Assembly: GCF_016219575.1 (NCBI RefSeq)
Contig: NZ_JACRMG010000030.1
Location: 84,130 to 148,129 of the forward strand
Length of the DNA stretch: 64,000 bases
Direction: 5' to 3'
Source: Bradyrhizobium sp.
GTDB lineage: Bacteria > Pseudomonadota > Alphaproteobacteria > Rhizobiales > Xanthobacteraceae
The notes below the pieces were generated by a model that saw only the letters and a program-made list of their open reading frames with translations, made no database searches and was not told the origin of the DNA. A program made the position numbers and the translations under genes. Positions 17,020 to 25,206 of the stretch are shown here, in pieces. Position 1 is the first letter of the stretch. Each line of letters opens with the position of its first letter.

Positions 17020-18306
17020 ATGGACGTTTTCGTTCTGATCGGAACCTTTGCCGTCGTCTGCCTGCTCGGCATGCCGGTCGCCTATGCGCTCGGCATCGCA
17101 GCCATCGCAGCGGCCCTGTGGATCGACATCCCGCTCGAAGCGGTGATGCTCAAGGTCTCGGGCGGCATGAGCGGCTTCTCGCTGCTGGCGATCCCGTTCT
17201 TCATCCTGGCCGGCTCCATCATGGCGGTCGGCGGCATGGCCGAACGCCTGGTCAACCTCGCCAAGGTGTTCGTCGGCTTCATCCGTGGCGGCATGGCACT
17301 GGTGAACATCCTTGCCTCGACGATGTTCGGCTGCATCTCCGGCTCGTCGGTCGCCGACACCGCCGCGGTCGGCTCGGTGATGATCCCGCAGATGATCAAG
17401 AACGGCTATCCGCGGCTGTTCGCCGTCAACGTCACGATCTCCGGCTCGCTGCAGCCGCTGCTGGTGCCGCCGTCGCACAACATGATCATTTACTCGATTG
17501 CGGCCGGCGGCACGATCTCGGTGGCGCATCTGTTCATGGGCGGCATCATCCCGGCCCTGTTGCTTGGGCTGTCTCTCATCATCCTGGTGCTGATCATCGC
17601 GCATCGCGAGAACTTTCCGAAGGGCGAGGTGGTGCCGCTCCGGCAGGCCCTGAAGATCGCGCTCGATGCCGTCTGGGGCATGGTCACGGTGTTCATCATC
17701 CTTGGCGGCATTCTTTCGGGCGTGTTCACGCCGACCGAAGCCGGCGCGGTCGCCTGTGTCTACGCGTTCCTGGTCACCATGTTCGTCTACCGCGACGTGA
17801 AATGGAGCGAACTGCCCAAGCTGATCGGTCGCGTGGTGCGCACCGTCGGCATGGTCATGATCATGATCGGATTCTCGATCGCCTTCGGCTACATGATGGC
17901 GATCATGCGCATTCCGGCGATCGCCACGCAGTTCTTCATCGACATCTCCAGCGACAAATACATGTTCCTGCTCTGGATCAATATTCTGTTGCTGCTGCTC
18001 GGGACCTTCATGGACCTCGCGCCGATGTTGTTGATCTGTACGCCGATCTTCCTGCCGGTGATCAAGGCGTTCGGCATCGATCCGGTGCATTTCGGCATCG
18101 TCATGATCCTCAATCTCGGCATCGGCCTGCTTACTCCGCCGGTCGGCCCGACAATGGTCGTCGGCTGCGCCATCGGCAAGGTGAGCATGGAAGCCGTATC
18201 GCGCAGCATCCTGGTGTTCTATATCCCCATGCTGATCGTGCTGGCGCTGGTCACCTATATTCCCGAGCTAACGCTCTGGCTGCCGCGCATGCTGCTCGGC
18301 AAGTAA
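17020..18306 (+). CDS. dctM: TRAP transporter large permease, DctM family
   Basis: A 428-residue integral membrane protein with about twelve hydrophobic segments and the DctM hallmarks: LLAIPFFILAGSIMAVGGMA, FGCISGSSVADTAAVGSVMIP and, near the C-terminus, LGIGLLTPPVGPTMVVGCAI. It forms the sodium-coupled channel of the TRAP system with DctQ. A GGGATCC precedes the start. The gene is 16 bp after dctQ and the C-terminus is complete. Confidence 0.92.
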   Translation: MDVFVLIGTFAVVCLLGMPVAYALGIAAIAAALWIDIPLEAVMLKVSGGMSGFSLLAIPFFILAGSIMAVGGMAERLVNLAKVFVGFIRGGMALVNILASTMFGCISGSSVADTAAVGSVMIPQMIKNGYPRLFAVNVTISGSLQPLLVPPSHNMIIYSIAAGGTISVAHLFMGGIIPALLLGLSLIILVLIIAHRENFPKGEVVPLRQALKIALDAVWGMVTVFIILGGILSGVFTPTEAGAVACVYAFLVTMFVYRDVKWSELPKLIGRVVRTVGMVMIMIGFSIAFGYMMAIMRIPAIATQFFIDISSDKYMFLLWINILLLLLGTFMDLAPMLLICTPIFLPVIKAFGIDPVHFGIVMILNLGIGLLTPPVGPTMVVGCAIGKVSMEAVSRSILVFYIPMLIVLALVTYIPELTLWLPRMLLGK

Positions 18307-18387
18307 CGCACGAGAGCCGCGATGGCGGCCGATGTTGGCGCGAACCAGTTGCGTGCGTTGAATGCCAGCTCAACCGGAGGCGGATCG

Positions 18388-18612
18388 ATGATCTCGAGGC
18401 TGATCGTGCGGGTCGCTTTGGGCGTGGCTGCCGGCGTGGCTGTTGTGATCACCTTGATCACAATCCAGCCACCCGCGTGGATCGTATTGCTGGTCGGATC
18501 GATGGTGCTGGCCGGGCTCTACATCCACGTAAGAAAGAACTCGCGCTTCGACCCGCTGGACCCGCGCTTCGGCAGCTGCATCCCGCCACCGCCAAGGCAA
18601 AGGGATCAATAG
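18388..18612 (+). CDS. Small membrane protein of unknown function
   Basis: A 74-residue protein with two hydrophobic stretches (residues about 4-24 and 31-48) and a proline-rich C-terminal tail (FGSCIPPPPRQRDQ). GGAGG lies 7 bases before the ATG at 18388, which makes this start better than the in-frame ATG at 18322. It follows dctM by 81 bp on the same strand and is convergent with the enamidase gene. I do not recognise the family; it could be an accessory of the TRAP system or unrelated. Confidence 0.5.
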   Translation: MISRLIVRVALGVAAGVAVVITLITIQPPAWIVLLVGSMVLAGLYIHVRKNSRFDPLDPRFGSCIPPPPRQRDQ

Positions 18613-18673
18613 CCGTGATCCTCTGCCCGTGTGTGACGCGATGCGCCCTCGCGCCGTGCCGCACGGGGTTGCG

Positions 18674-19870
18674 TCAGCGCGGCACGATCTCCGGCACCTT
18701 GCCCGCAGGCGGCGTGTTACGGCTGCGCTGGGTGCAGACGATGCCGTCGATGACGGTCATGCCGATGCCCGGGAGGTCGCCGAGCTGCACGCTCTCCAGA
18801 ATGTTCCTGCCCGGCGAATGCTGCGCCTTGTCCATGAGGACGAAGTCCGCGGCGCGGCCGATTTCGATCAGGCCGCAGTCGAGCTCGCGCATCCGCGCGG
18901 TATTGCCGGTGGCAAGGCAGAAGGCGATCTCGGCCGGCAATTCGCCCAGCGAGGACAGCATCGAGACCATGCGCAGAATGCCGAGCGGCTGCACGCCGGA
19001 GCCGGCCGGCGCATCGGTGCCGAGGATGACGCGGTGAAGATCGCCCATCTCGCGCGCGGTGCGCAGCGTGAACAGCGCCGAGCGCTCATTGCCGTTGTGC
19101 ACGAGCTCGAGCCCGCGCTTGCAGCCCTCGCAGATGCAACGGATCTGGTCGTCGGGCAGCGCGGTGTGGCCGCCATTGATGTGACCGATCACGTCGGTGT
19201 CCGCCTCCAGCACGACGTCCTTGTCGATCAGGCCGGAGCCGGGGATCGAGGGACCGCCGGTGTGGATGGTGCTCTGGATGCCGTATTTGCGCGCCCAGCC
19301 GACCATCTTGCGTGCGGTCGGTCCGTCCTTCACCCCGCCGAGGCCGACTTCGCCGAGCAGCTTGACGCCGGCTGCGGCCATCTCCTTGAAATCCTCCTCG
19401 ACCATCTCGCATTCGATCACGGGCGCACCGGCATGCACCTTCACGCCGCCCGGACGCAGCGTCCAGAACGCGCGTTGCGCAAAGATCGCCATGGCCTTCA
19501 GCCCGACGACGTCGCGCGGACGGCCGGGCATGTGCACTTCGCCGGCCGAGATCATGGTGGTGACGCCGCCGTGCAGATAGCTGTCGATCCAGTTGATCTG
19601 GTTCTGCCGCGGCGTCCAGTCGCCGGCGACGGGATGGACGTGGCTGTCGATCAGGCCGGGCGCCACCGTGGTGCCGTTGGCGTCGACGATGGTGGTGGCG
19701 CCCTCGGTGTTGACGTCCTTCAGCCGTCCGATGGCGGTGATTTTCCCGTTCTCGGCGACGATGGTGTCGGCGTCGAGGATCGGTTTCTCCAGCGCCCCCG
19801 ACAGCAATAGCCCGATGTTGCGGATGACCAGCTTGCTGGGGCCGGTCGCCTGGGGTGCGTCGTGGGCCAT
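18674..19870 (-). CDS. ena: Enamidase (amidohydrolase family)
   Basis: Predicted to open the ring of 1,4,5,6-tetrahydro-6-oxonicotinate, giving 2-formylglutarate and ammonia, as Ena of Eubacterium barkeri does. The 398-residue protein starts with the amidohydrolase beta-sandwich (LVIRNIGLLLSGALEKPILD, very like the start of Ena). The metal-site sequence GLIDSHVHPVAGDW comes next, further histidines in TTIHTGG-like (STIHTGGPS), VIGHINGGHTALPD and ELVHNGN follow, and the catalytic Asp is in ILGTDAPAGSG. It is divergent from a ferredoxin-NADP reductase gene, with paired GTATAC palindromes between them that match the control site of hnr. A dihydroorotase-like cyclic amidase for another lactam is the alternative. 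Confidence 0.8.
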   Translation of the reverse strand: MAHDAPQATGPSKLVIRNIGLLLSGALEKPILDADTIVAENGKITAIGRLKDVNTEGATTIVDANGTTVAPGLIDSHVHPVAGDWTPRQNQINWIDSYLHGGVTTMISAGEVHMPGRPRDVVGLKAMAIFAQRAFWTLRPGGVKVHAGAPVIECEMVEEDFKEMAAAGVKLLGEVGLGGVKDGPTARKMVGWARKYGIQSTIHTGGPSIPGSGLIDKDVVLEADTDVIGHINGGHTALPDDQIRCICEGCKRGLELVHNGNERSALFTLRTAREMGDLHRVILGTDAPAGSGVQPLGILRMVSMLSSLGELPAEIAFCLATGNTARMRELDCGLIEIGRAADFVLMDKAQHSPGRNILESVQLGDLPGIGMTVIDGIVCTQRSRNTPPAGKVPEIVPR

Positions 19871-19914
19871 GGGGCGGTTCCCTTGTTGAAATTACTGGCG
19901 AATTTGAGCCCGGC

Positions 19915-19974
19915 TTGACCTTCGGATCAAGCCGGATTATTTGTTTGTATACGAATGATCGTATACGAATGAAT
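19915..19974 (+). promoter_or_regulatory. Divergent control region with two GTATAC-centred operators
   Basis: TTGACC (19915-19920) and a TTATTT/TATTTG box 16-17 bases later look like a promoter for the ferredoxin reductase gene. They are immediately followed by TTTGTATACGAA (19944-19955) and TCGTATACGA (19959-19968), whose centres are 14 bp apart. The second continues as GTATACGAATGAAT, differing by one base from 3997-4010 upstream of hnr. The layout (-35, -10, then operator) is the same at both loci and supports co-regulation. Confidence 0.6.
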
Positions 19975-20026
19975 TGGCCGGTCAACGGCCCGGCAAGCGA
20001 GCCGGAGCGGGTTCAGGAAAAGCGTC

Positions 20027-20800
20027 ATGAGCAATTTCAACCAGGAGAGCGTCACCAGCGTCCACCACTGGACCGACAATTTGTTCTCCTTCACCACCAC
20101 GCGCGATCCCTCGTTCCGCTTCCGCAACGGCGAGTTTACCATGATCGGGCTGAAGGTCGGCGAGAAGCCGCTGCTGCGCGCCTACAGCGTCGCCAGCGCG
20201 AACTACGAAGACCAGCTCGAGTTCTTCTCGATCAAGGTGCAGGACGGCCCGCTGACCTCGCGCCTGCAACACCTGCAAGTCGGCGATCCCATCATCGTCA
20301 GCCGCAAGGCGACCGGCACACTGGTCATCGACAACATCGAGAGTGGCCGCAACCTGTACCTGGTCGGCACCGGCACGGGGCTGGCGCCGTTCCTCTCCGT
20401 GGTCAAGGATCCCGAGACCTATGAGCGCTTCGAGAAGGTCGTGCTTCTGCACGGCTGCCGCCGCGTCAAGGAGCTTGCCTATGGCGAGATGATCACCGAG
20501 AAGCTGCCGAAGGACGAACTGATCGGCGACTACATCCGCAACCAGCTGATCTATTACCCGACCGTGACGCGCGATCCCTTCCGCAACCGCGGCCGCATCA
20601 CCGACCTCATCACGTCGGGAAAGCTGTTCGAGGACATCGGCCTGCCGCAGCTCGATCCCGCGCATGACCGCATCATGATCTGCGGCAGCCCGGCACTGGT
20701 TGCCGACACCCGCGTGCTTCTCGGCGATCGCGGCTTCGTCGAGGGCAATCACGGCGAGCCCGCGCAGTTCGTGGTCGAAAAGGCTTTTGCCGAGCGCTGA
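20027..20800 (+). CDS. fpr: Ferredoxin-NADP reductase
   Basis: A 257-residue flavoprotein of the bacterial FNR type. The FAD-binding motif RAYSVAS lies near residue 48, the NADP-binding motif GTGTGLAPFLSV near residue 113, and MICGSPALVADTR near the C-terminus, ending in EKAFAER, the usual aromatic-containing C-terminal tail of this subgroup. It moves electrons between NADPH and ferredoxin or flavodoxin in the cytoplasm. It is divergent from the enamidase gene and shares its operators, so it probably feeds reduced ferredoxin to 6-hydroxynicotinate reductase. It is followed by a strong terminator, so it is monocistronic. Confidence 0.92.
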   Translation: MSNFNQESVTSVHHWTDNLFSFTTTRDPSFRFRNGEFTMIGLKVGEKPLLRAYSVASANYEDQLEFFSIKVQDGPLTSRLQHLQVGDPIIVSRKATGTLVIDNIESGRNLYLVGTGTGLAPFLSVVKDPETYERFEKVVLLHGCRRVKELAYGEMITEKLPKDELIGDYIRNQLIYYPTVTRDPFRNRGRITDLITSGKLFEDIGLPQLDPAHDRIMICGSPALVADTRVLLGDRGFVEGNHGEPAQFVVEKAFAER

Positions 20801-20827
20801 CTACCTCCCGAGCGCAGGGCAATCACT

Positions 20828-20859
20828 GGGCGTGACGGCAATGCCGTCACGCCCTTTTT
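20828..20859 (+). terminator. Rho-independent terminator of the ferredoxin reductase gene
   Basis: A perfect 12-bp stem, GGGCGTGACGGC (20828-20839) and GCCGTCACGCCC (20843-20854), with a 3-base loop is followed by five T residues and a further CTTTT. It lies 28 bp after the stop codon. Confidence 0.9.
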
Positions 20860-20893
20860 CTTTTGTGCGGGCTGCAGCCGCATCTCCTCGTTT

Positions 20894-21020
20894 GACCTCT
20901 CCCAAAGGGAGAGGTCGGAACGCATCGCAAGATGCGTTCCGGGTGAGGGGTTGTGCTCTCTCGTGGGACCTGAAGCCCTCACCCGGCGCTACGCGCCGAC
21001 CTCTCCCTCCGGGAGAGGTG
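20894..21020. repeat. Palindromic intergenic repeat
   Basis: The gap between two convergent genes holds a compound palindrome. GACCTCTCCCAAAGGGAGAGGTC begins the left end (20 bases of it at 20894-20913), CGCATC/GATGCG forms an internal hairpin, and GGTGAGGG and CCCTCACC lie in opposite arms. CCTCTCCCTCCGGGAGAGG closes the right end. The same CTCTCCC-type ends occur at 24143-24180, 24263-24307 and 63861-63877. Confidence 0.75.
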
Positions 21021-21058
21021 AAAGACCTGGCGCTATCGATTCAATCAATTGATCCCAG

Positions 21059-21904
21059 CTACCGCTGCGGGCCCATCAGCCGGTCGTCGTTCTCGGCGCA
21101 GAGCACGTGGTGATGCAAATTGGCGATCCACTGCCGGCCGGACACGGTCATGGCGAGATATTTGATCGCACCGCCGAGATGCTCAGACACCGTGTTCCAG
21201 TAGAAGCTCGGATAACGGTCGATCAGATCGGCGGGCGAGGAATAGCCGAGCTGGCGGTTCATGCCGACCTCCTCGAACTCCCAGAATAGCGCATTGGCCT
21301 TGCGGGAATAGAGGGGATCGCCGAGCTGGCCGATGAGATCGGCAGCCTGCACCAGCCGCGGCTCCTGCGAAAGCTCGGCGGCGTCCCTCATGGGCGGCGG
21401 CGGAAAGCGCGTGCATTCGATCGCGTCGGTGATGCGCTGGACGTCGATGCGCGGGGATTTTTCCAGCCGCTCGCGGGCAAAGATCTTCGAACGCTCGACA
21501 TGGTAGGGCGCCAGCGCCGCGTCCGAGGCGCCGCGCGGCAGCTCGATGGTCGTGCCGGCGTCGTCGATGATGAACTCGTCGGCGGTGTCGCCGCTCAGCA
21601 CGCCCCGCATGTAGCCGATGTCGTGCAGCAGGCAGGCCACGGTCAGATGCGCATAGTCCTCCGGCTCGATGCGGTGCGCCAGCGCCATGCCCTGCAATAT
21701 GTCGCGGCCGACCAGGGTGACCTGAAAAGTATGCTCGTAGTTGTGATAGAGGGCGTCACTGCGGGCAAGGCATTCGATGGTGGAGCGCGCCAGCGTGCCG
21801 AGCCGCTCGGCGAGATCATCATGGGTGGTACCGAAAATACTTCGGAAGTCCTTGGTGAGGAAACCACCAAGCTTCTTGGCTGCCGATGCGGTGATGGTTT
21901 TCAC
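21059..21904 (-). CDS. HD-domain metal-dependent phosphohydrolase family protein
   Basis: A 281-residue soluble protein with an HD fold. The metal ligands are in YHNYEHTFQV (near residue 54) and CLLHDIGYMRG (HD near residue 93), with a further conserved His in PYHVERS. The C-terminal part (FYWNTVSEHLGGAIKYLAMT) is helical and of unknown role. The substrate cannot be deduced; nucleotide or cyclic-dinucleotide phosphoesters are typical. It is convergent with the ferredoxin reductase gene across a repeat and not obviously part of any operon. Confidence 0.8.
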   Translation of the reverse strand: MKTITASAAKKLGGFLTKDFRSIFGTTHDDLAERLGTLARSTIECLARSDALYHNYEHTFQVTLVGRDILQGMALAHRIEPEDYAHLTVACLLHDIGYMRGVLSGDTADEFIIDDAGTTIELPRGASDAALAPYHVERSKIFARERLEKSPRIDVQRITDAIECTRFPPPPMRDAAELSQEPRLVQAADLIGQLGDPLYSRKANALFWEFEEVGMNRQLGYSSPADLIDRYPSFYWNTVSEHLGGAIKYLAMTVSGRQWIANLHHHVLCAENDDRLMGPQR

Positions 21905-22423
21905 GCAACGCCTCCCACGCCGGTGTCGATCCTAACATTTCCCCTGCAAACGAGAAGCGGAAAGCGGCGCGCCCGACGGTGTCAGGGGAGGGGGCTCCGC
22001 TGTTCTCTTATCGCCTTGGCGCGGAAGAGATGTTGCGTCCCGTCAAATCCATCGCGCGGCCGGTGCCGGCCATCGCGGCGGCGCACGTCCCGGTGCAAAC
22101 GAGCGCGCGTCGTCGCCGCCACAGCCGCAAGTAGCTCGCTCGATCCTGCGCGATTCCAGGTCGCCGGCGCCCGCGGCATTGGCAGGAAATTCGATGCGGC
22201 TTGCCGGACCTCGCGCATGTCCGACTAAGCTGCTGATAGCAAAGAACATCTGCGGCCGGGAGGCGCGGTTGCAAACGACGGGATTTCGCGCGAGTTCGCG
22301 TTCCACGGCAGGCTTAATTAAACGCTAACGCGACCCTGCTAAATTCTGCACATGCCCATGCATCCGGCGATGAGGCCGGCATGCGTCGAACGATGTTCGG
22401 CTCTCATTTCAGGACCACGTCAG
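21905..22423. other. 519-bp intergenic region upstream of the chemoreceptor gene
   Basis: No frame here has a convincing start, ribosome-binding site or family motif. The part near 22310-22350 is relatively AT-rich (around TTAATTAA at 22314-22321) and probably contains the chemoreceptor promoter. Short basic frames in the left part look like GC-rich non-coding frames. Confidence 0.4.
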
Positions 22424-24103
22424 ATGTTCTCCCGCATCAGCTTCAAGCTCGCCCTGATCATCGGCATCAGCCTCGTCGGCATGCTCGCGATGGGCCCGAT
22501 CGCGCTCTACGAAATGCGCTCCCAGATGATGACGGACCGCCAGGCCAAGACCCAGCAGATGGTCGATATCGGCTACGGCATCCTCGCCCATTACCAGAAG
22601 CTGGAAACCGACGGGAAGATGTCGAAAGCCGATGCCCAGGCCGCGGCGATCGCCGAGATCAAGGGGCTGCGCTACGACAAGGTCGAGTATTTCTGGATCA
22701 ACGACATGTCGCCGAAGATGGTGATGCATCCGATTCGGCCGGAACTCGACGGCAAGGACCTCAGCGAGAACAAGGATCCTTCCGGCAACCGCCTTTTCAT
22801 CGGCTTCGTGGACGTCGTGAAGAAGCAGGGCGCCGGCTTCTACGCCTATCTGTGGCCCAAGCCCGGCTTCGACAAGCCGGTGTCGAAGATTTCCTATGTG
22901 AAGGGCTTCGCGCCGTGGGGCTGGATCATCGGCACCGGCATCTATCTCGACGACGTCGATGCCGTGTTCCGCCAAACCGCCATCACGTTCGGGATCATTG
23001 CGCTGATCCTTCTCGCGGTCGTGCTGGTTGCCTCGGTCATCATCAGCCGCAGCGTCACAAAGCCGCTCAACGTGATTACCGACCTCACCGGACGGCTCGC
23101 CGCCGGCGACCAGGCGTTCGAGGTGCCCTACACGGCGCGCAAGGATGAGATCGGCGGGCTTGCCAAGGCGCTCGGCGTGTTCAAGGACAACGCCGGCGCA
23201 ATGGCGAAGATGCATGCCGAGCAGGCGGAGATGAAGCAGAAGGCCGACGCCGAGAAGCGCCGCACCATGATGGAATTCGCCGGCAAGTTCGAGGCGAGCG
23301 TGCAGGCCGTGGTCGGCGAAGTCATCGCCGATTCCGGCGACATGCGCGAGGCGGCCCAGAGCATGTCGCAGAACGCAGGCGCGGCCTCCGAGCGCTCGAA
23401 GGTGGTGGCAGATGCCTGCCAGGAGGCGTCGGAGAACGTGCAGACAGTGGCCTCTGCCGCCGAAGAGCTGTCGGCCTCGATCGCCGAGATCGGCCAGCGC
23501 GTGACGCAGGCGGCGCAGGTCGCCGACAAGGCCGCAGGCGACGGCCAGCGCACCAACCAGGCGGTCGAAGGCCTGGCCGCCGCCGCCGACAAGATCGGCG
23601 AGGTCATCAATCTCATCAACAACATCGCCTCGCAGACCAACCTGCTGGCGCTGAACGCGACCATCGAGGCGGCGCGCGCAGGCGAGGCCGGCAAGGGCTT
23701 TGCGGTGGTGGCAAGCGAGGTGAAGTCGCTGGCGAGCCAGACGGCGAAGGCGACGGAGGAGATCAGCGCCCAGATCACGGCGATCCAGACCGAGACCAAG
23801 CAGGTGGTCGAGAACATCCAGGGCATCTGCGCCACCATCCTGCAGGTCAACGAGATCTCGTCGTCGATCGCCGCCGCCGTCGCCGAGCAGGGCGCCGCGA
23901 CCCAGGAGATCGCCGCCAGCGTGCAGCGCGCGGCCTCGGGCACCAACGCGGTGTCGCAGAACATCACCAGCGTGACGTCGGCCACGACGCAAACCGGCGA
24001 GGTGGCGCATGTGGTGCTGCAGTCGAGCGACAAGCTTGCCGGCAAGCTGCAGGTCCTGCAGCGCGAGGTGTCGGAATTCATCGCCGGCCTGCGCGCGGCG
24101 TAA
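22424..24103 (+). CDS. Methyl-accepting chemotaxis protein with a periplasmic Cache-type sensor
   Basis: A 559-residue chemoreceptor. The first transmembrane helix (residues about 8-29) is followed by a single-Cache-type periplasmic domain (YGILAHYQKLETDGKMSKAD, VEYFWINDMSPKMVMHP, GFAPWGWIIGTGIYLDDVD). The second transmembrane helix (ITFGIIALILLAVVLVASVI), a HAMP domain and the long cytoplasmic coiled coil follow, with the conserved hairpin tip INNIASQTNLLALNATIEAA. The start at 22424 (MFSRISFK) is preferred over an in-frame ATG 72 bases upstream because it puts the first membrane helix at the N-terminus and has AGGACC ahead of it. It relays a small-ligand signal, often a carboxylate in this sensor class, to CheA/CheW. 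Confidence 0.93.
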   Translation: MFSRISFKLALIIGISLVGMLAMGPIALYEMRSQMMTDRQAKTQQMVDIGYGILAHYQKLETDGKMSKADAQAAAIAEIKGLRYDKVEYFWINDMSPKMVMHPIRPELDGKDLSENKDPSGNRLFIGFVDVVKKQGAGFYAYLWPKPGFDKPVSKISYVKGFAPWGWIIGTGIYLDDVDAVFRQTAITFGIIALILLAVVLVASVIISRSVTKPLNVITDLTGRLAAGDQAFEVPYTARKDEIGGLAKALGVFKDNAGAMAKMHAEQAEMKQKADAEKRRTMMEFAGKFEASVQAVVGEVIADSGDMREAAQSMSQNAGAASERSKVVADACQEASENVQTVASAAEELSASIAEIGQRVTQAAQVADKAAGDGQRTNQAVEGLAAAADKIGEVINLINNIASQTNLLALNATIEAARAGEAGKGFAVVASEVKSLASQTAKATEEISAQITAIQTETKQVVENIQGICATILQVNEISSSIAAAVAEQGAATQEIAASVQRAASGTNAVSQNITSVTSATTQTGEVAHVVLQSSDKLAGKLQVLQREVSEFIAGLRAA

Positions 24104-24142
24104 CTATCGCGCACTATCTCTTGCGTCGGAGTGCGGGGCTTA

Positions 24143-24180
24143 CCCCTCTCCCCAACCCTCCCCCGCAAGGGGGGAGGGAG
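24143..24180. repeat. Short palindromic repeat downstream of the chemoreceptor gene
   Basis: CCCTCTCCCCAACCCTCCCC (start of the element) pairs with GGGGGGAGGGAG at its right end around a GCAA loop. It probably also serves as a transcription-terminating or RNA-stabilising hairpin. Confidence 0.6.
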
Positions 24181-24262
24181 CCTGACCAATGTGCTTGCGT
24201 GACATTACGTCACGGCTATTTCCCGATTTGATTGTTCTTGTCAGGAACGCAGCGGCGGCAGG

Positions 24263-24307
24263 GTTCCCTCTCCCCTTGCTTGCGGGAGAGAGTTAGGGAG
24301 AGGGGTG
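24263..24307. repeat. Second copy of the CTCTCCCC-type palindromic repeat
   Basis: GGGTTCCCTCTCCCCTTGCT at the left is followed by TGCGGGAGAGAG and AGGGAGAGGGG at the right. This resembles the element at 24143-24180 in the same intergenic region and the truncated copy at 63861-63877 beside the insertion sequence. Confidence 0.6.
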
Positions 24308-24361
24308 CCGCTTGCTCCGCTGCCAGTGAAGTGTAGAGAAACGCCAATTGCAGCTTACCTC

Positions 24362-24958
24362 TCACTCCGCTTCGCGCGGCTTGGTCGCGAACTGCGGGAA
24401 GATCTTCGCGACGATCGGGCCGTCGGTGCGCCAGGAATGGCAGCCGTTGATGAAGAACGGCGGCTCCGTGGTGTCGCGGTGGCTGTCCATGGAATCGCCG
24501 CCGTCGGGCCGCTTGCCGTAGGACATGGTCTGGAACAGCGTGGTCACCGCCGGGCCGAGCAGCTCGGAGAGATGCGTGCAGGTCTCGAGCTTGCCGATCT
24601 TGCGGCGGACCGTCTCTCGCCAGCCGCGGCCGATCTGCTCGCCGACCAGCCGTTGCAGGATGCCCTCGACCTCGACGCAGGTCGGGAAGGGTGTTGCCGC
24701 CATGTTGGTCTCGGCCTCGCGGACAACCAGGCCGTCGTCGACGGCAAGGCGCAGGCGGATGTCATGCACGGGCGTGCCGGCCGGAACGTCGCCGCGGAAT
24801 TGGTCGCGCTGTAGGAAGGGCTTCGTGTCCACCAGCCGCGCCTCGACCTCCCACAGCCCGTCCTCGCGCAGATAGCCGTCGCAGTCGATGGCGCGGCGGT
24901 GCATGAGTCGGCGCTTGCCTTGTTGCGTGTTGTTGTTGTCGGGCGTCGGCATGGCCAT
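24362..24958 (-). CDS. DUF2889 domain protein
   Basis: A 198-residue soluble protein that I assign to DUF2889 from RRLMHRRAIDCDGYLREDGL, WEVEARLVDTKPF, DIRLRLAVDDGLVV and the C-terminal ELLGPAVTTLFQTM. Members are found beside genes for aromatic and amide catabolism and have no established activity. The ATG at 24958 is preferred to the far-upstream in-frame ATG at 25093, because the upstream part is basic and low-complexity; neither has a strong ribosome-binding site. It is divergent from the cysteine hydrolase gene at 25207. Confidence 0.7.
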   Translation of the reverse strand: MAMPTPDNNNTQQGKRRLMHRRAIDCDGYLREDGLWEVEARLVDTKPFLQRDQFRGDVPAGTPVHDIRLRLAVDDGLVVREAETNMAATPFPTCVEVEGILQRLVGEQIGRGWRETVRRKIGKLETCTHLSELLGPAVTTLFQTMSYGKRPDGGDSMDSHRDTTEPPFFINGCHSWRTDGPIVAKIFPQFATKPREAE

Positions 24959-25140
24959 GATTCCGGTCGGCTGATCTGTTGCGGAAACACAAGCGGCGGC
25001 GTGCGCCGATGTCAACGCGCGCCCAGGGAATAGGCAGTTGCGCGTCGCGGCGGCTATGCGTCGGATTCGCGCCATCGGCTCCGGAAAGTCCAACGGGCTG
25101 AATTTGCAGGAGATTCGTTCCGGGACGCCGCCACCTCTCG

Positions 25141-25152
25141 ATTGTACACAAT
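25141..25152. promoter_or_regulatory. Inverted repeat upstream of the cysteine hydrolase gene
   Basis: ATTGT-AC-ACAAT (25141-25152) lies 55 bases before the start of the hydrolase gene. Its core TTGTACACAA is identical to the core of the repeat in the putative nicAB promoter (3843-3852). It is a plausible GntR-type operator; the regulator is unknown. Confidence 0.45.
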
Positions 25153-25206
25153 GGCATAGGCCTTGCTTCGCCCGGGCAGAGAGTTCTCTCGTTCGGGGCG
25201 CAGGTC

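Noticed and set aside
21905..22423. Short basic frames upstream of the chemoreceptor as possible genes
   Set aside because: All lack ribosome-binding sites and have the Arg/Pro/Ser bias of non-coding frames in GC-rich DNA.
22409..24010. 533-codon open frame on the minus strand
   Set aside because: It is antisense to the chemoreceptor gene; the repetitive helical composition is mirrored from the real gene.
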